Assembly (NCBI GenBank): GCA_035528235.1
Contig: DATKZB010000038.1
Span: 1-5,801 of the forward strand
Direction of reading: 5' to 3'
Origin: DATKZB01 sp035528235
GTDB taxonomy: Bacteria; Planctomycetota; Phycisphaerae; FEN-1346
DNA: 5,801 nucleotides
This document shows positions 1 to 5,468 of the stretch, one piece after another. Every line of letters begins with the position of its first letter. Position 1 is the stretch's first letter. Below the pieces are notes generated by a model. The model saw only the letters and a program-made list of their open reading frames with translations, searched no databases and had not been told where the DNA came from. The position numbers and the translations under genes are program-made.

Positions 1-570
1 AGACGCCAGCGGCACGCGCGAGAGGGCCGAGTGCGTCGGTCCCTGGGGCGACAGGGCGCTGCGGAATATCACCACCTCGCGGGCCTCGAACTCGGGCCCC
101 TGCTCGTCGGCCATGGCGGCAACGGCCTCGCTCAGGCCCCGCAGGTCGCCCCCGCCTCGCACCCGGCCGAGCGTCAGGTGCGGGCTGTACGGGCGGTCCT
201 CGACCTTCTCGGCGAACCCGGCGGTCGCCTCGGCCACCGCCTTCTGGAGGCGGATGAGACCGCCAGCCGGATCGTCGATGCCGATCCAGACGACGCGCGG
301 CCGGCCCTTGGGCGGGAACCTTCCCGCCCCGCCCGGGGCAAGCGTCAGCGGGCCGAACCCCGCCACGGCCCCGCGTACGGCCTGCTCCAGCGCCGCGAGG
401 CGGTCGCGGCGCACCTCGCCCAGGAACACGAGCGTCAGGTGCACCAGGTCGGTCCGGACCCAGCGGACGCCGCCGCCGGACCGCTTCAGCCGCTCCTGGC
501 ACCGGTCCAGGAACGCGCGGACCGGCCCCGGCATCTCGATGGCGATGAAGGTTCGGACGGTTTCGCTCAT
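1..570 (-). CDS. thpR: RNA 2',3'-cyclic phosphodiesterase (2H family, ThpR/LigT-like), 3' end cut by window edge
   Basis: Reading the minus strand from the ATG at 570 gives 190 residues with no stop before the window edge. The protein starts MSETVRTFIAIEMP, the usual N-terminus of this family. Both catalytic HxTx motifs of the 2H phosphoesterase fold are present: H44-L-T46-L, followed by VFLGEV, and H131-L-T133-L, followed by GRV. Between them lies the family segment around residues 85-98 (FPPKGRPRVVWIGI), and the C-terminal signature FRSALSPQGPTHSAL is at 169-183. Family members are about 175-195 residues, so only the last few residues should be missing. Known members hydrolyse RNA 2',3'-cyclic phosphates to 2'-phosphates and were first described as 2'-5' RNA ligases; they are cytoplasmic. 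No clear SD precedes the start. The start is chosen because translation begins directly at the conserved RTFIAIE strand. The gene is divergent from the GH127 gene. The family call is firm; the physiological RNA substrate is unknown. Confidence 0.93.
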   Translation of the reverse strand, partial: MSETVRTFIAIEMPGPVRAFLDRCQERLKRSGGGVRWVRTDLVHLTLVFLGEVRRDRLAALEQAVRGAVAGFGPLTLAPGGAGRFPPKGRPRVVWIGIDDPAGGLIRLQKAVAEATAGFAEKVEDRPYSPHLTLGRVRGGGDLRGLSEAVAAMADEQGPEFEAREVVIFRSALSPQGPTHSALSRVPLAS

Positions 571-697
571 GGACCGCCAGGCCTCGGACCTCGTGTGGCA
601 CCCGTCCGCCTCGCGGCAGGAATCTTGCAAAGCGGCAGGGCACAGTATATCGTGCCGGCGCCGAGTCAACCAGTCCCTAACGCGAAGGAAGACCGCC
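571..697. promoter_or_regulatory. Divergent promoter region between thpR and the GH127 gene
   Basis: This 127-base gap separates two divergent starts, so it should carry promoters for both. On the plus strand a TTGCAA (625-630) precedes the AT-rich TATATC (646-651) with a short 15-base spacer. On the minus strand TATACT (649-644), a 5/6 match to a -10 box, lies downstream of TTGACT (669-664), but with only 14 bases between. The two -10 candidates overlap. The perfect short dyad GGCAC-N8-GTGCC (639-656) brackets this shared AT-rich core and could be an operator. The boxes are visible; promoter activity is inferred and the spacers are not ideal. Confidence 0.4.
685..691 (+). promoter_or_regulatory. 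Ribosome binding site for the GH127 gene
   Basis: AAGGAAG lies 6 bases upstream of the ATG at 698. It decides the start: the open frame continues upstream to position 113, but that extension lies antisense to thpR and has no comparable SD. The family's usual N-terminus also begins here. Confidence 0.7.
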
Positions 698-2590
698 ATG
701 CCCAGGCCGTACTGCAAGATGGAGCCGCTGGCCCTCGGCCAGGTCCGGATCGCCGACACCTTCTGGGCGCCGCGGATCGAGGTCAACCGCACGGGGTCCA
801 TCCCGCACATCCACCGGATGCTCGCCGAGACCGGCCGCCTCGACGCCCTGCGCCTGGGGTGGAAGACGGGCGACCCCAACCCGCCGCACATCTTCTGGGA
901 GAGCGACGTGGCCAAGTGGCTCGAGGCCGCCGCGTACAGCCTCGCTACGCACCCCGACCCGACACTCGAGAAGCAGGTCGACGAGACCATCGCCCTGCTG
1001 GCCGGGGCCCAGCAGGCCGACGGGTACCTGAACGTCCACTTCACGGTCGTCGAACCAGGGAAACGCTGGACGAACCTGCGCGACTGGCACGAACTCTACT
1101 GCGCGGGGCACCTCATCGAGGCCGGCGTGGCCCATTTCGAGGCCACCGGCAAGCGGACGCTGCTCGACATCGTCACCCGTTACGCCGATTACATCGACTC
1201 CGTCTTCGGCCCCGGCAAACGCACGGGGTACCCCGGCCACGAGGAGATCGAACTGGCCCTCATGAAACTCTACCGCGCGACCGGCCACGAGCGATACCTG
1301 CGGCTGGCCGAGTATTTTCTGGACGAGCGCGGCCGGGAGCCCCACCTCTTCGACGCCGAGGCCGCGGCGCGCGGCGAGTCGCCGCCCATGCACCCCCAGG
1401 GCGGGCTGGGGCTGGACTACTGGCAGGCCCACGCCCCCGTCCGCGAGCAGCACGAGGCCGTCGGGCACGCCGTCCGCGCCATGTACCTCGCCGCGGGTAT
1501 GGCCGACCTCATGGCCGAGACCGGCGACGAACCCCTTCGGAAGGCCTGCCGCGCCCTGTGGGAAAGCGCCGCCCTGCGGAAACTCTACCTGACCGGCGGC
1601 GTCGGCGCCCGCCACCACGGCGAGGCGTTCGGACGTCACTACGAACTGCCCAACGAATCGGCCTACGCCGAGACGTGCGCCGCCATCGCCCTGGTGTTCT
1701 TCTCGCACCGGATGCTCCAGATCGAGGCCGACGGCCGATACGCCGACGTCATGGAACGCGCCCTTTACAACGGTGTGCTCTCGGGCATGAGCCTGGACGG
1801 GATGAAATATTTCTACGTCAACCCGCTGGCGTCGGCCGGGGACCACCACCGCCAGCCGTTCTTCGGATGCGCCTGCTGCCCGCCGAACCTCGCGCGGCTG
1901 CTGGCGTCGCTGGGGACGTACGCCTACTCGGCCGCCCACGATGCCCTCTACGTCCACCTGTACGTCGCCGGCCAGGCTGCGGCCGACGTGGCCGGCCGGC
2001 ACGTCTCTTTGACTCAGGAGACCGATTACCCGTGGGACGGCACGGTCGCCCTCCGCCTGGCCATGGACGGCCGCGCCCGCTTCAGCCTGTGCCTGCGAGT
2101 GCCCGGCTGGTGCACAAAGTGGCAACTGAAGGTGAACGGGAAGTCGGTGCCCGCGCGGCTGCGGCGGGGCTACATCACGATCCGCCGCGTGTGGCAGGAC
2201 GGCGACCGCGCGACGCTCGCGCTGGCGATGCCCGTCGAGCGCATCGTGGCCCATCCGCTGGTGGCCGACGACGCCGGCCGGGTCGCGCTTCAGCGCGGGC
2301 CCATCGTCTACTGCCTGGAACAGTGCGACCACCCGGCGCCCGTGCGGTCGATGACGCTCCCGGACAAGGCCCGCCTGACGGCCCGCCCGGCCCCGCGCCT
2401 CTTGGGCGGCTGTGTGGTGATCGAGGGAACCGGCCGCACGCCCGCGCCCTCGGGCTGGAAGGCCGACCTCTATCGCCGCGCCGCCGAGGTCGGGCGCGAC
2501 CGGCCCACCCGCCTTCGCGCCGTCCCGTACTTCCTGTGGGATAACCGCAGGGCGGGCGCCATGACCGTGTGGATGGCGAGGGAACGGTAA
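698..2590 (+). CDS. Glycoside hydrolase family 127 / DUF1680 (beta-L-arabinofuranosidase type)
   Basis: A complete 630-residue protein, close to the family's usual length. It has the DUF1680 layout: an N-terminal segment (residues 12-30, ALGQVRIADTFWAPRIEVN), an (alpha/alpha)6-barrel catalytic region to about 410 and C-terminal beta-sandwich domains. The residues known from HypBA1 of Bifidobacterium longum are present: E309 (equivalent of E322), E325 and C327 in the ETC motif (E338, C340), and C393-C394 in CACCPPNLARLLASLG (C417, C418). The spacing E309 to E325 is 16 residues, as in HypBA1. These form the Zn site and the cysteine nucleophile, so the enzyme looks active. Known members cleave beta-L-arabinofuranosides, and at least one acts on another sugar of rhamnogalacturonan II, so the exact substrate is open. 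No signal peptide or membrane segment is visible, so it should be cytoplasmic and act on imported oligosaccharides. It is divergent from thpR and convergent with the PfkB gene. The stop is TAA, followed shortly by a second in-register TAA-rich stretch inside the repeat element. Confidence 0.93.
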   Translation: MPRPYCKMEPLALGQVRIADTFWAPRIEVNRTGSIPHIHRMLAETGRLDALRLGWKTGDPNPPHIFWESDVAKWLEAAAYSLATHPDPTLEKQVDETIALLAGAQQADGYLNVHFTVVEPGKRWTNLRDWHELYCAGHLIEAGVAHFEATGKRTLLDIVTRYADYIDSVFGPGKRTGYPGHEEIELALMKLYRATGHERYLRLAEYFLDERGREPHLFDAEAAARGESPPMHPQGGLGLDYWQAHAPVREQHEAVGHAVRAMYLAAGMADLMAETGDEPLRKACRALWESAALRKLYLTGGVGARHHGEAFGRHYELPNESAYAETCAAIALVFFSHRMLQIEADGRYADVMERALYNGVLSGMSLDGMKYFYVNPLASAGDHHRQPFFGCACCPPNLARLLASLGTYAYSAAHDALYVHLYVAGQAAADVAGRHVSLTQETDYPWDGTVALRLAMDGRARFSLCLRVPGWCTKWQLKVNGKSVPARLRRGYITIRRVWQDGDRATLALAMPVERIVAHPLVADDAGRVALQRGPIVYCLEQCDHPAPVRSMTLPDKARLTARPAPRLLGGCVVIEGTGRTPAPSGWKADLYRRAAEVGRDRPTRLRAVPYFLWDNRRAGAMTVWMARER

Positions 2591-2742
2591 TGACTAATTT
2601 CTAATGACGAATGACTAATGACGAACGGCACATGCCCAACGATAAACGCTCGACGATCCCGCACGAGGCGCCGCGCCTGTCATCGAGCACTGAGCATTGG
2701 GACTTTACCATTAGACATTCGTCATTAGGAATTCGTCATTAG
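2588..2742. repeat. AT-rich inverted-repeat element built of 14-bp units (MITE-like or dispersed intergenic repeat)
   Basis: The left side holds three tandem 14-base units: a diverged one (2587-2600), CTAATGACGAATGA (2601-2614) and CTAATGACGAACGG (2615-2628). The right side, read on the minus strand, holds CTAATGACGAATTC (2742-2729), CTAATGACGAATGT (2728-2715) and the degenerate CTAATGGTAAAGTC (2714-2701). The arms 2588-2620 and 2709-2741 match at 30 of 33 positions. Inner pairs continue: CCCAA 2635-2639 with TTGGG 2697-2701, GCTCGA 2648-2653 with TCGAGC 2683-2688, and AGGCG 2666-2670 with CGCCT 2674-2678 around a 3-base loop. The element sits exactly between two convergent genes, starts with the GH127 stop codon and ends 4 bases from the PfkB stop. 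Similar TAATGACGAA-type repeats are, from memory, common between genes in planctomycetes and verrucomicrobia. It may also serve as a two-way transcription stop, although it has no long T-tract. It encodes no credible protein. Confidence 0.8.
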
Positions 2743-2745
2743 GCG

Positions 2746-3711
2746 CTAGCCGCCTTCCGCCCCACGGCTTTTCTCCAGCGCCTCGTGGTACTCGCGCAGG
2801 CGGCCATCGATTTCGTCGATCGCCAGACGGTCGAGCCGGCGGACGCTGAAATCCTCGATCGTGAAACTCGCCGTGACCGTGGCGTACTCGAGCGCCACCT
2901 GCAAATCGTCGACCGTTATCTCGTGGTCCTGGCTGGCCAGGCACCCCATCAGGCCTCCGGCGAACGAGTCGCCGGCCCCCGTCGGGTCGCGGACGTCGGC
3001 CTTGCCGTACGCGGGGAAGACGGCCCGCAGGGCGTGGGTCCGGCCACCGGCCGGCGGCCGGAGGTCGCGGCCGGCCACCCGGGCGCCCTTGGAACCCATC
3101 TTGATAACGACGAACTTGGGTCCCCACCCGAGGATCGTCTCCTCGGCCCGGGCGAGGTCGCGTTCGCCCGTCAGCATGACGGCCTCGCCGTCGTTCAGGA
3201 CAAGGCCGTCGATCCGCCCGAGCAGCGCCACAAGATCGTCGCGGGCCGTCTCGATCCAGAGGTTCATCGTGTCGGCGACCACGAGGCGCGGCCGGACCAC
3301 CTGGTCCAACACCGACATCTGCGTTACGGGGCTGCCGTTGGCCAGGAACACCAGGTCCGTCTGGCGCCACGCCTCGGGGATGGCGGGCCGGAAGTCGCCG
3401 AAGACGTTCAGCTGGACGTCGTCGGTCCGGGCCTGATTCATGTCGCCCTCGTACGACCCGCGCCAGCGGAACGTCTTGCCGCCCGCGACGACCTGGAGCC
3501 CCGCCGTGTCGATGCGCCGCGACTCGAGCACCCGCCGATGGGCCTCGGGGAAATCATCGCCAACGACCCCCACCAGCCGCACGGGCGAATACAGCGATGC
3601 CGCCACCGAGAAGTACGTGGCCGACCCGCCCAGCACGTCGGCCGCCTCCCCGTGAGGCGTCCGGATGGTGTCGAATGCGATCGAGCCAACGACCAGAAGC
3701 GAATGCGCCAC
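2746..3711 (-). CDS. PfkB/ribokinase-family sugar (or nucleoside) kinase
   Basis: A complete 321-residue cytoplasmic kinase, the normal size for the family. It starts (GTG)AHSLLVVGSIAFDTI. The substrate-binding glycines are in LGGSATYFSVAASL (27-40). The lid and core continue with VGVVGDDF (47-54), and the NxxE metal/phosphate motif is at N173-D-G-E176. The PfkB signature 2, DPTGAGDSFAGG, is at 242-253, with D248 as the catalytic base and the GAG anion hole at 245-247. All catalytic parts are present, so it should transfer phosphate from ATP to a hydroxymethyl group of a sugar or nucleoside. The substrate cannot be read from the sequence. The GTG start is chosen because the SD AGGGAGGT (3726-3719) sits 7 bases before it and the family's first beta strand begins 4 residues later. 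The frame is open further upstream, into the fusion gene in another frame, but that is a GC-driven artefact. It lies 154 bases downstream of the kinase-methyltransferase gene on the same strand and could be transcribed with it. Confidence 0.92.
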   Translation of the reverse strand: MAHSLLVVGSIAFDTIRTPHGEAADVLGGSATYFSVAASLYSPVRLVGVVGDDFPEAHRRVLESRRIDTAGLQVVAGGKTFRWRGSYEGDMNQARTDDVQLNVFGDFRPAIPEAWRQTDLVFLANGSPVTQMSVLDQVVRPRLVVADTMNLWIETARDDLVALLGRIDGLVLNDGEAVMLTGERDLARAEETILGWGPKFVVIKMGSKGARVAGRDLRPPAGGRTHALRAVFPAYGKADVRDPTGAGDSFAGGLMGCLASQDHEITVDDLQVALEYATVTASFTIEDFSVRRLDRLAIDEIDGRLREYHEALEKSRGAEGG

Positions 3712-3718
3712 CGTCTGC

Positions 3719-3726
3719 ACCTCCCT
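3719..3726 (-). promoter_or_regulatory. Strong ribosome binding site that sets the GTG start of the PfkB gene
   Basis: On the minus strand AGGGAGGT lies 7 bases before the GTG at 3711. A second in-frame GTG (3720-3718) overlaps the SD itself and so is unlikely to be used. No ATG is available near the conserved N-terminus. Confidence 0.8.
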
Positions 3727-3777
3727 GAACTCAGGACCCCGACTCCTGCAAGGCCACTCCGCTATCTCATACCGCCG

Positions 3778-3797
3778 GGCGGCCTTCCTAGGCCGCC
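3778..3797. other. GC hairpin 2 in the gap before the PfkB gene
   Basis: A perfect 7-base-pair inverted repeat, GGCGGCC and GGCCGCC, with the 6-base loop TTCCTA. It lies 66 bases upstream of the PfkB start on that gene's leader side and repeats the stem sequence of the larger hairpin at 3820-3845. No T-tract follows on either strand. Its role is unknown; leader structure or part of a terminator pair are both possible. Confidence 0.45.
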
Positions 3798-3819
3798 ACG
3801 AACATGCCGCAGGCCCAAT

Positions 3820-3845
3820 CGCGGCGGCCTGGGACGGCCGCCGCG
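3820..3845 (-). terminator. Strong GC hairpin just after the kinase-methyltransferase gene, possible terminator or processing site
   Basis: A perfect 10-base-pair stem, CGCGGCGGCC with GGCCGCCGCG, with a 6-base loop. It begins 20 bases past the stop codon of the fusion gene on the minus strand, a normal terminator position. The bases after it on the minus strand (ATTGGGCC) are not T-rich, so it is not a classical intrinsic terminator. It could instead stabilise the transcript end or separate expression of the fusion gene from the PfkB gene. Confidence 0.45.
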
Positions 3846-3865
3846 CGGCAAGTAGCGTTGTAGGA

Positions 3866-5317
3866 CTACTCCGTCCCCCCTGCCCGGCACAGCACCAGCG
3901 TCTGGCGGTCGAGCGGCGCCACGGGCAGAAACCGCACGAGGCGCAGACCGGCCTCAGCCACGTCGCGGCCAATGCGGGCCCGGGTCTCGCCGGGGTAGCG
4001 CCGGCGGATCCAGTCGCGCAGACCGCGCGGCGTCCGACGGTTGTAGAACGAGAACAGCACCCAGCCGCGGCTGACGCGGGCCAGTTCCACCAGCACCGCC
4101 ACCCGCTCGGCCGCGCTCGGCACACGATGCAGCAGGCGCATCGCAAACACCAGGTCGAACCCACCGTCGCCGAAGGGCAGATGCCGGGCATCGGCCAGCA
4201 GGCACGGCACGGGCGTCCCGGCGGCGCCGCGGGCCAGTTCGACCATGGGGGCGGCGATGTCGGCCCCCACCACCCGGGCTCCGGCTGCCGCCAGCGCCGC
4301 AAAGAACCGACCCGACCCGCACGGGACGTCCAACACCTCGCCCCGGACGCCCAAGTCGCGGACGATCCGCTCCACCAGCGACCGCTCGGCCCGTTCGATG
4401 CGGCTGTGGTGCGGCGACCGGGCAAACCGCTGGTCGCGGTAATTGACGGCGTCGCGAAGCGTCTGGTAATGGTCGGCCACGACGTTCAGGTCGGCGGCCG
4501 GCCGTTTGCCTTTTCGGATGTCGCGTATCTGCATGTGGTTCCCGAACTCCCGGCCTTGCCGAAGGACCCCATCGACCGACGCCTCCGGCCGGTCGCCCGC
4601 CTCGGCCCCCGCCCTCGCCATGGCCGCCTCGACCAGCGCCGCCACCAGCCGCTCCTCGACGCCGGCCGCCAGGAGCGTGCCGGCCAGGATCACCAGCATC
4701 TCGGGCACGGCCTCCGGCCACGGCCCGGGCCGGAACTCGACGTGCCGCGGGTCCACCAGCTGCACCCGATCGGCCCCGCCGTCGGCCCCGGCCGTCACGA
4801 GGACGTTCTCGCAGTTCATGTCGCGCGAGACGATGCCCCGCGCCGCCAGTTGGGCGAGCGACTCGGCCACGCCCTGGGCCGTCCGGCGGAACGCCTCCTC
4901 GTGCGGCCCGGCCACTTCCTGAAGCACCTCGCGGAGCGATCGGGCCCCGGCGGCAAACTCCGTCAGCAGGTACGTCGTGCGGCAGCCGAGCGGGCCGACC
5001 TCATCGACGCGGGCCAGCGGCTGCGGCGTGGGGACGCCCATCTGCCACAACCTCACGGCGCGGCCGAACTCCCGGGCCGCGCCGCTGCGCCCCAGGGCGT
5101 GCCGGAGTCGCCGCCAGGGGGTATCGTGCTCGAAGACCTTGACGAACACCCCGCCTGGCAGTTGCGGCGTCGCCGCCAGGCAACCGTAGCCGCGGCACTT
5201 GACGCGCCGGTCGAATCCTGCCGCCATCGGGGCGATGCGCTCGGGCCGAAACGCCTCGCGCAGCGCCTCGGACACCGCCTGACCCACCCCTGGCGCAGGA
5301 TACCACCGCCACCCCAT
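3866..5317 (-). CDS. Two-domain fusion: Kdo/WaaP-type (lipopolysaccharide kinase-like) domain plus class I SAM methyltransferase
   Basis: A 483-residue protein from the ATG at 5317. The N-terminal part (about 1-240) resembles the Kdo/WaaP (InaA) kinase-like family: FVKVF with the ATP-site K60, the REF helix (R82-E83), GVPTPQPLA (94-102), the catalytic loop SRDMNCENVLV (164-174) with D166 and N171, and VDPR with the metal-binding D189. The HRD-type histidine is replaced by S164. A linker of about 40-60 residues leads to a Rossmann methyltransferase: motif I VLDVPCGSG (328-336), acidic D353 at the end of beta 2, D376 in LADARHLPF, and the beta-4 segment FDLVFAMRLLHRVP. Homologues phosphorylate or handle lipid A-core sugars at the inner membrane, so a role in modifying a surface glycan or lipid is likely, but the substrates of both domains are unknown. 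The ATG is preferred because GGAGG (5327-5323) lies 5 bases before it; an in-frame GTG at 5338 would add 7 residues but has no SD. No membrane segment or signal peptide is seen. Confidence 0.85.
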   Translation of the reverse strand: MGWRWYPAPGVGQAVSEALREAFRPERIAPMAAGFDRRVKCRGYGCLAATPQLPGGVFVKVFEHDTPWRRLRHALGRSGAAREFGRAVRLWQMGVPTPQPLARVDEVGPLGCRTTYLLTEFAAGARSLREVLQEVAGPHEEAFRRTAQGVAESLAQLAARGIVSRDMNCENVLVTAGADGGADRVQLVDPRHVEFRPGPWPEAVPEMLVILAGTLLAAGVEERLVAALVEAAMARAGAEAGDRPEASVDGVLRQGREFGNHMQIRDIRKGKRPAADLNVVADHYQTLRDAVNYRDQRFARSPHHSRIERAERSLVERIVRDLGVRGEVLDVPCGSGRFFAALAAAGARVVGADIAAPMVELARGAAGTPVPCLLADARHLPFGDGGFDLVFAMRLLHRVPSAAERVAVLVELARVSRGWVLFSFYNRRTPRGLRDWIRRRYPGETRARIGRDVAEAGLRLVRFLPVAPLDRQTLVLCRAGGTE

Positions 5318-5322
5318 CTCCA

Positions 5323-5327
5323 CCTCC
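5323..5327 (-). promoter_or_regulatory. Ribosome binding site deciding the start of the kinase-methyltransferase gene
   Basis: GGAGG on the minus strand, within GGAGGTGGAG, ends 5 bases before the ATG at 5317. It would lie inside the coding region if the upstream GTG at 5338 were the start, which supports the ATG. Confidence 0.6.
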
Positions 5328-5362
5328 GAGACCGGCACCGCGGCCGGCCCAAACCAGGGGCA

Positions 5363-5390
5363 AGCATAGCGGCGAGCGGGCGGGAATCAA
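5363..5390 (-). promoter_or_regulatory. Candidate sigma-70 type promoter for the kinase-methyltransferase gene
   Basis: On the minus strand TTGATT (5390-5385) and TATGCT (5368-5363) are separated by 16 bases. Each matches the consensus at 4 of 6 positions, including the most conserved bases. Transcription would begin near 5356, giving a leader of about 40 bases that contains the SD. The spacing and position are good; activity is inferred. Confidence 0.45.
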
Positions 5391-5405
5391 GCCTTCGCCG
5401 CAGAC

Positions 5406-5446
5406 GCCGCGGGGCGGGGGTCATAATCCTTTTTGCGCCCCGCGGC
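5406..5446. repeat. Perfect 11-bp inverted repeat upstream of the binding-protein gene, operator candidate
   Basis: The arms GCCGCGGGGCG (5406-5416) and CGCCCCGCGGC (5436-5446) are perfect reverse complements, separated by a 19-base spacer that holds the AT-rich TCATAATCCTTTTT. The right arm overlaps the probable -35 region of the plus-strand promoter. Arms spaced this way, with centres 30 bases apart (about three helical turns), would suit a dimeric or cooperatively binding repressor. A hairpin in RNA is the alternative, but the T-run lies in the loop and not after the stem, so it does not look like a terminator. Confidence 0.5.
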
Positions 5447-5460
5447 CGGGCCTCTATAAT
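5433..5460 (+). promoter_or_regulatory. Promoter with perfect TATAAT -10 box for the solute-binding protein gene
   Basis: TATAAT at 5455-5460 is a perfect -10 box in very GC-rich surroundings. TTGCGC (5433-5438) lies 16 bases upstream and matches the first three bases of the -35 consensus. The start codon at 5469 is only 8 bases after the -10 box, so the transcript would begin at or within a few bases of the ATG. Copies of CGCGGCC flank the -10 box at 5441-5447 and 5461-5467. Confidence 0.6.
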
Positions 5461-5468
5461 CGCGGCCT

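Noticed and set aside
677..2332. Open frame of 551 codons antisense to the GH127 gene
   Set aside because: Low-complexity Val/Gly/Arg-rich translation without recognisable domains; the opposite strand is fully explained by the hydrolase.
31..2544. Open frame of 837 codons on the plus strand overlapping thpR and GH127
   Set aside because: Its Arg/Pro/Gly-rich translation matches no fold, and it overlaps two genes with clear catalytic motifs. It is a GC-driven shadow frame.
2470..2664. Short minus-strand frame reading into the repeat element
   Set aside because: Its peptide (with stretches such as FVISHSSLEISH) is a translation of the TAATGACGAA-type repeats plus antisense GH127, not a gene.
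2588..2742. Repeat element as a CRISPR array or origin
   Set aside because: Units are only 14 bases, directly adjoining without spacers and inverted between the two sides. No cas genes, DnaA boxes or replication genes are present.
3712..4425. Possible long N-terminal extension of the PfkB kinase in the open frame upstream
   Set aside because: The extension is Arg/Trp/Ala-rich, lies out of frame within the methyltransferase domain, and the GTG at 3711 has a strong SD and the conserved family N-terminus.
5318..5338. GTG at 5338 as start of the kinase-methyltransferase gene
   Set aside because: No SD precedes it, while GGAGG stands 5 bases before the ATG at 5317. It remains possible and would add only 7 residues.
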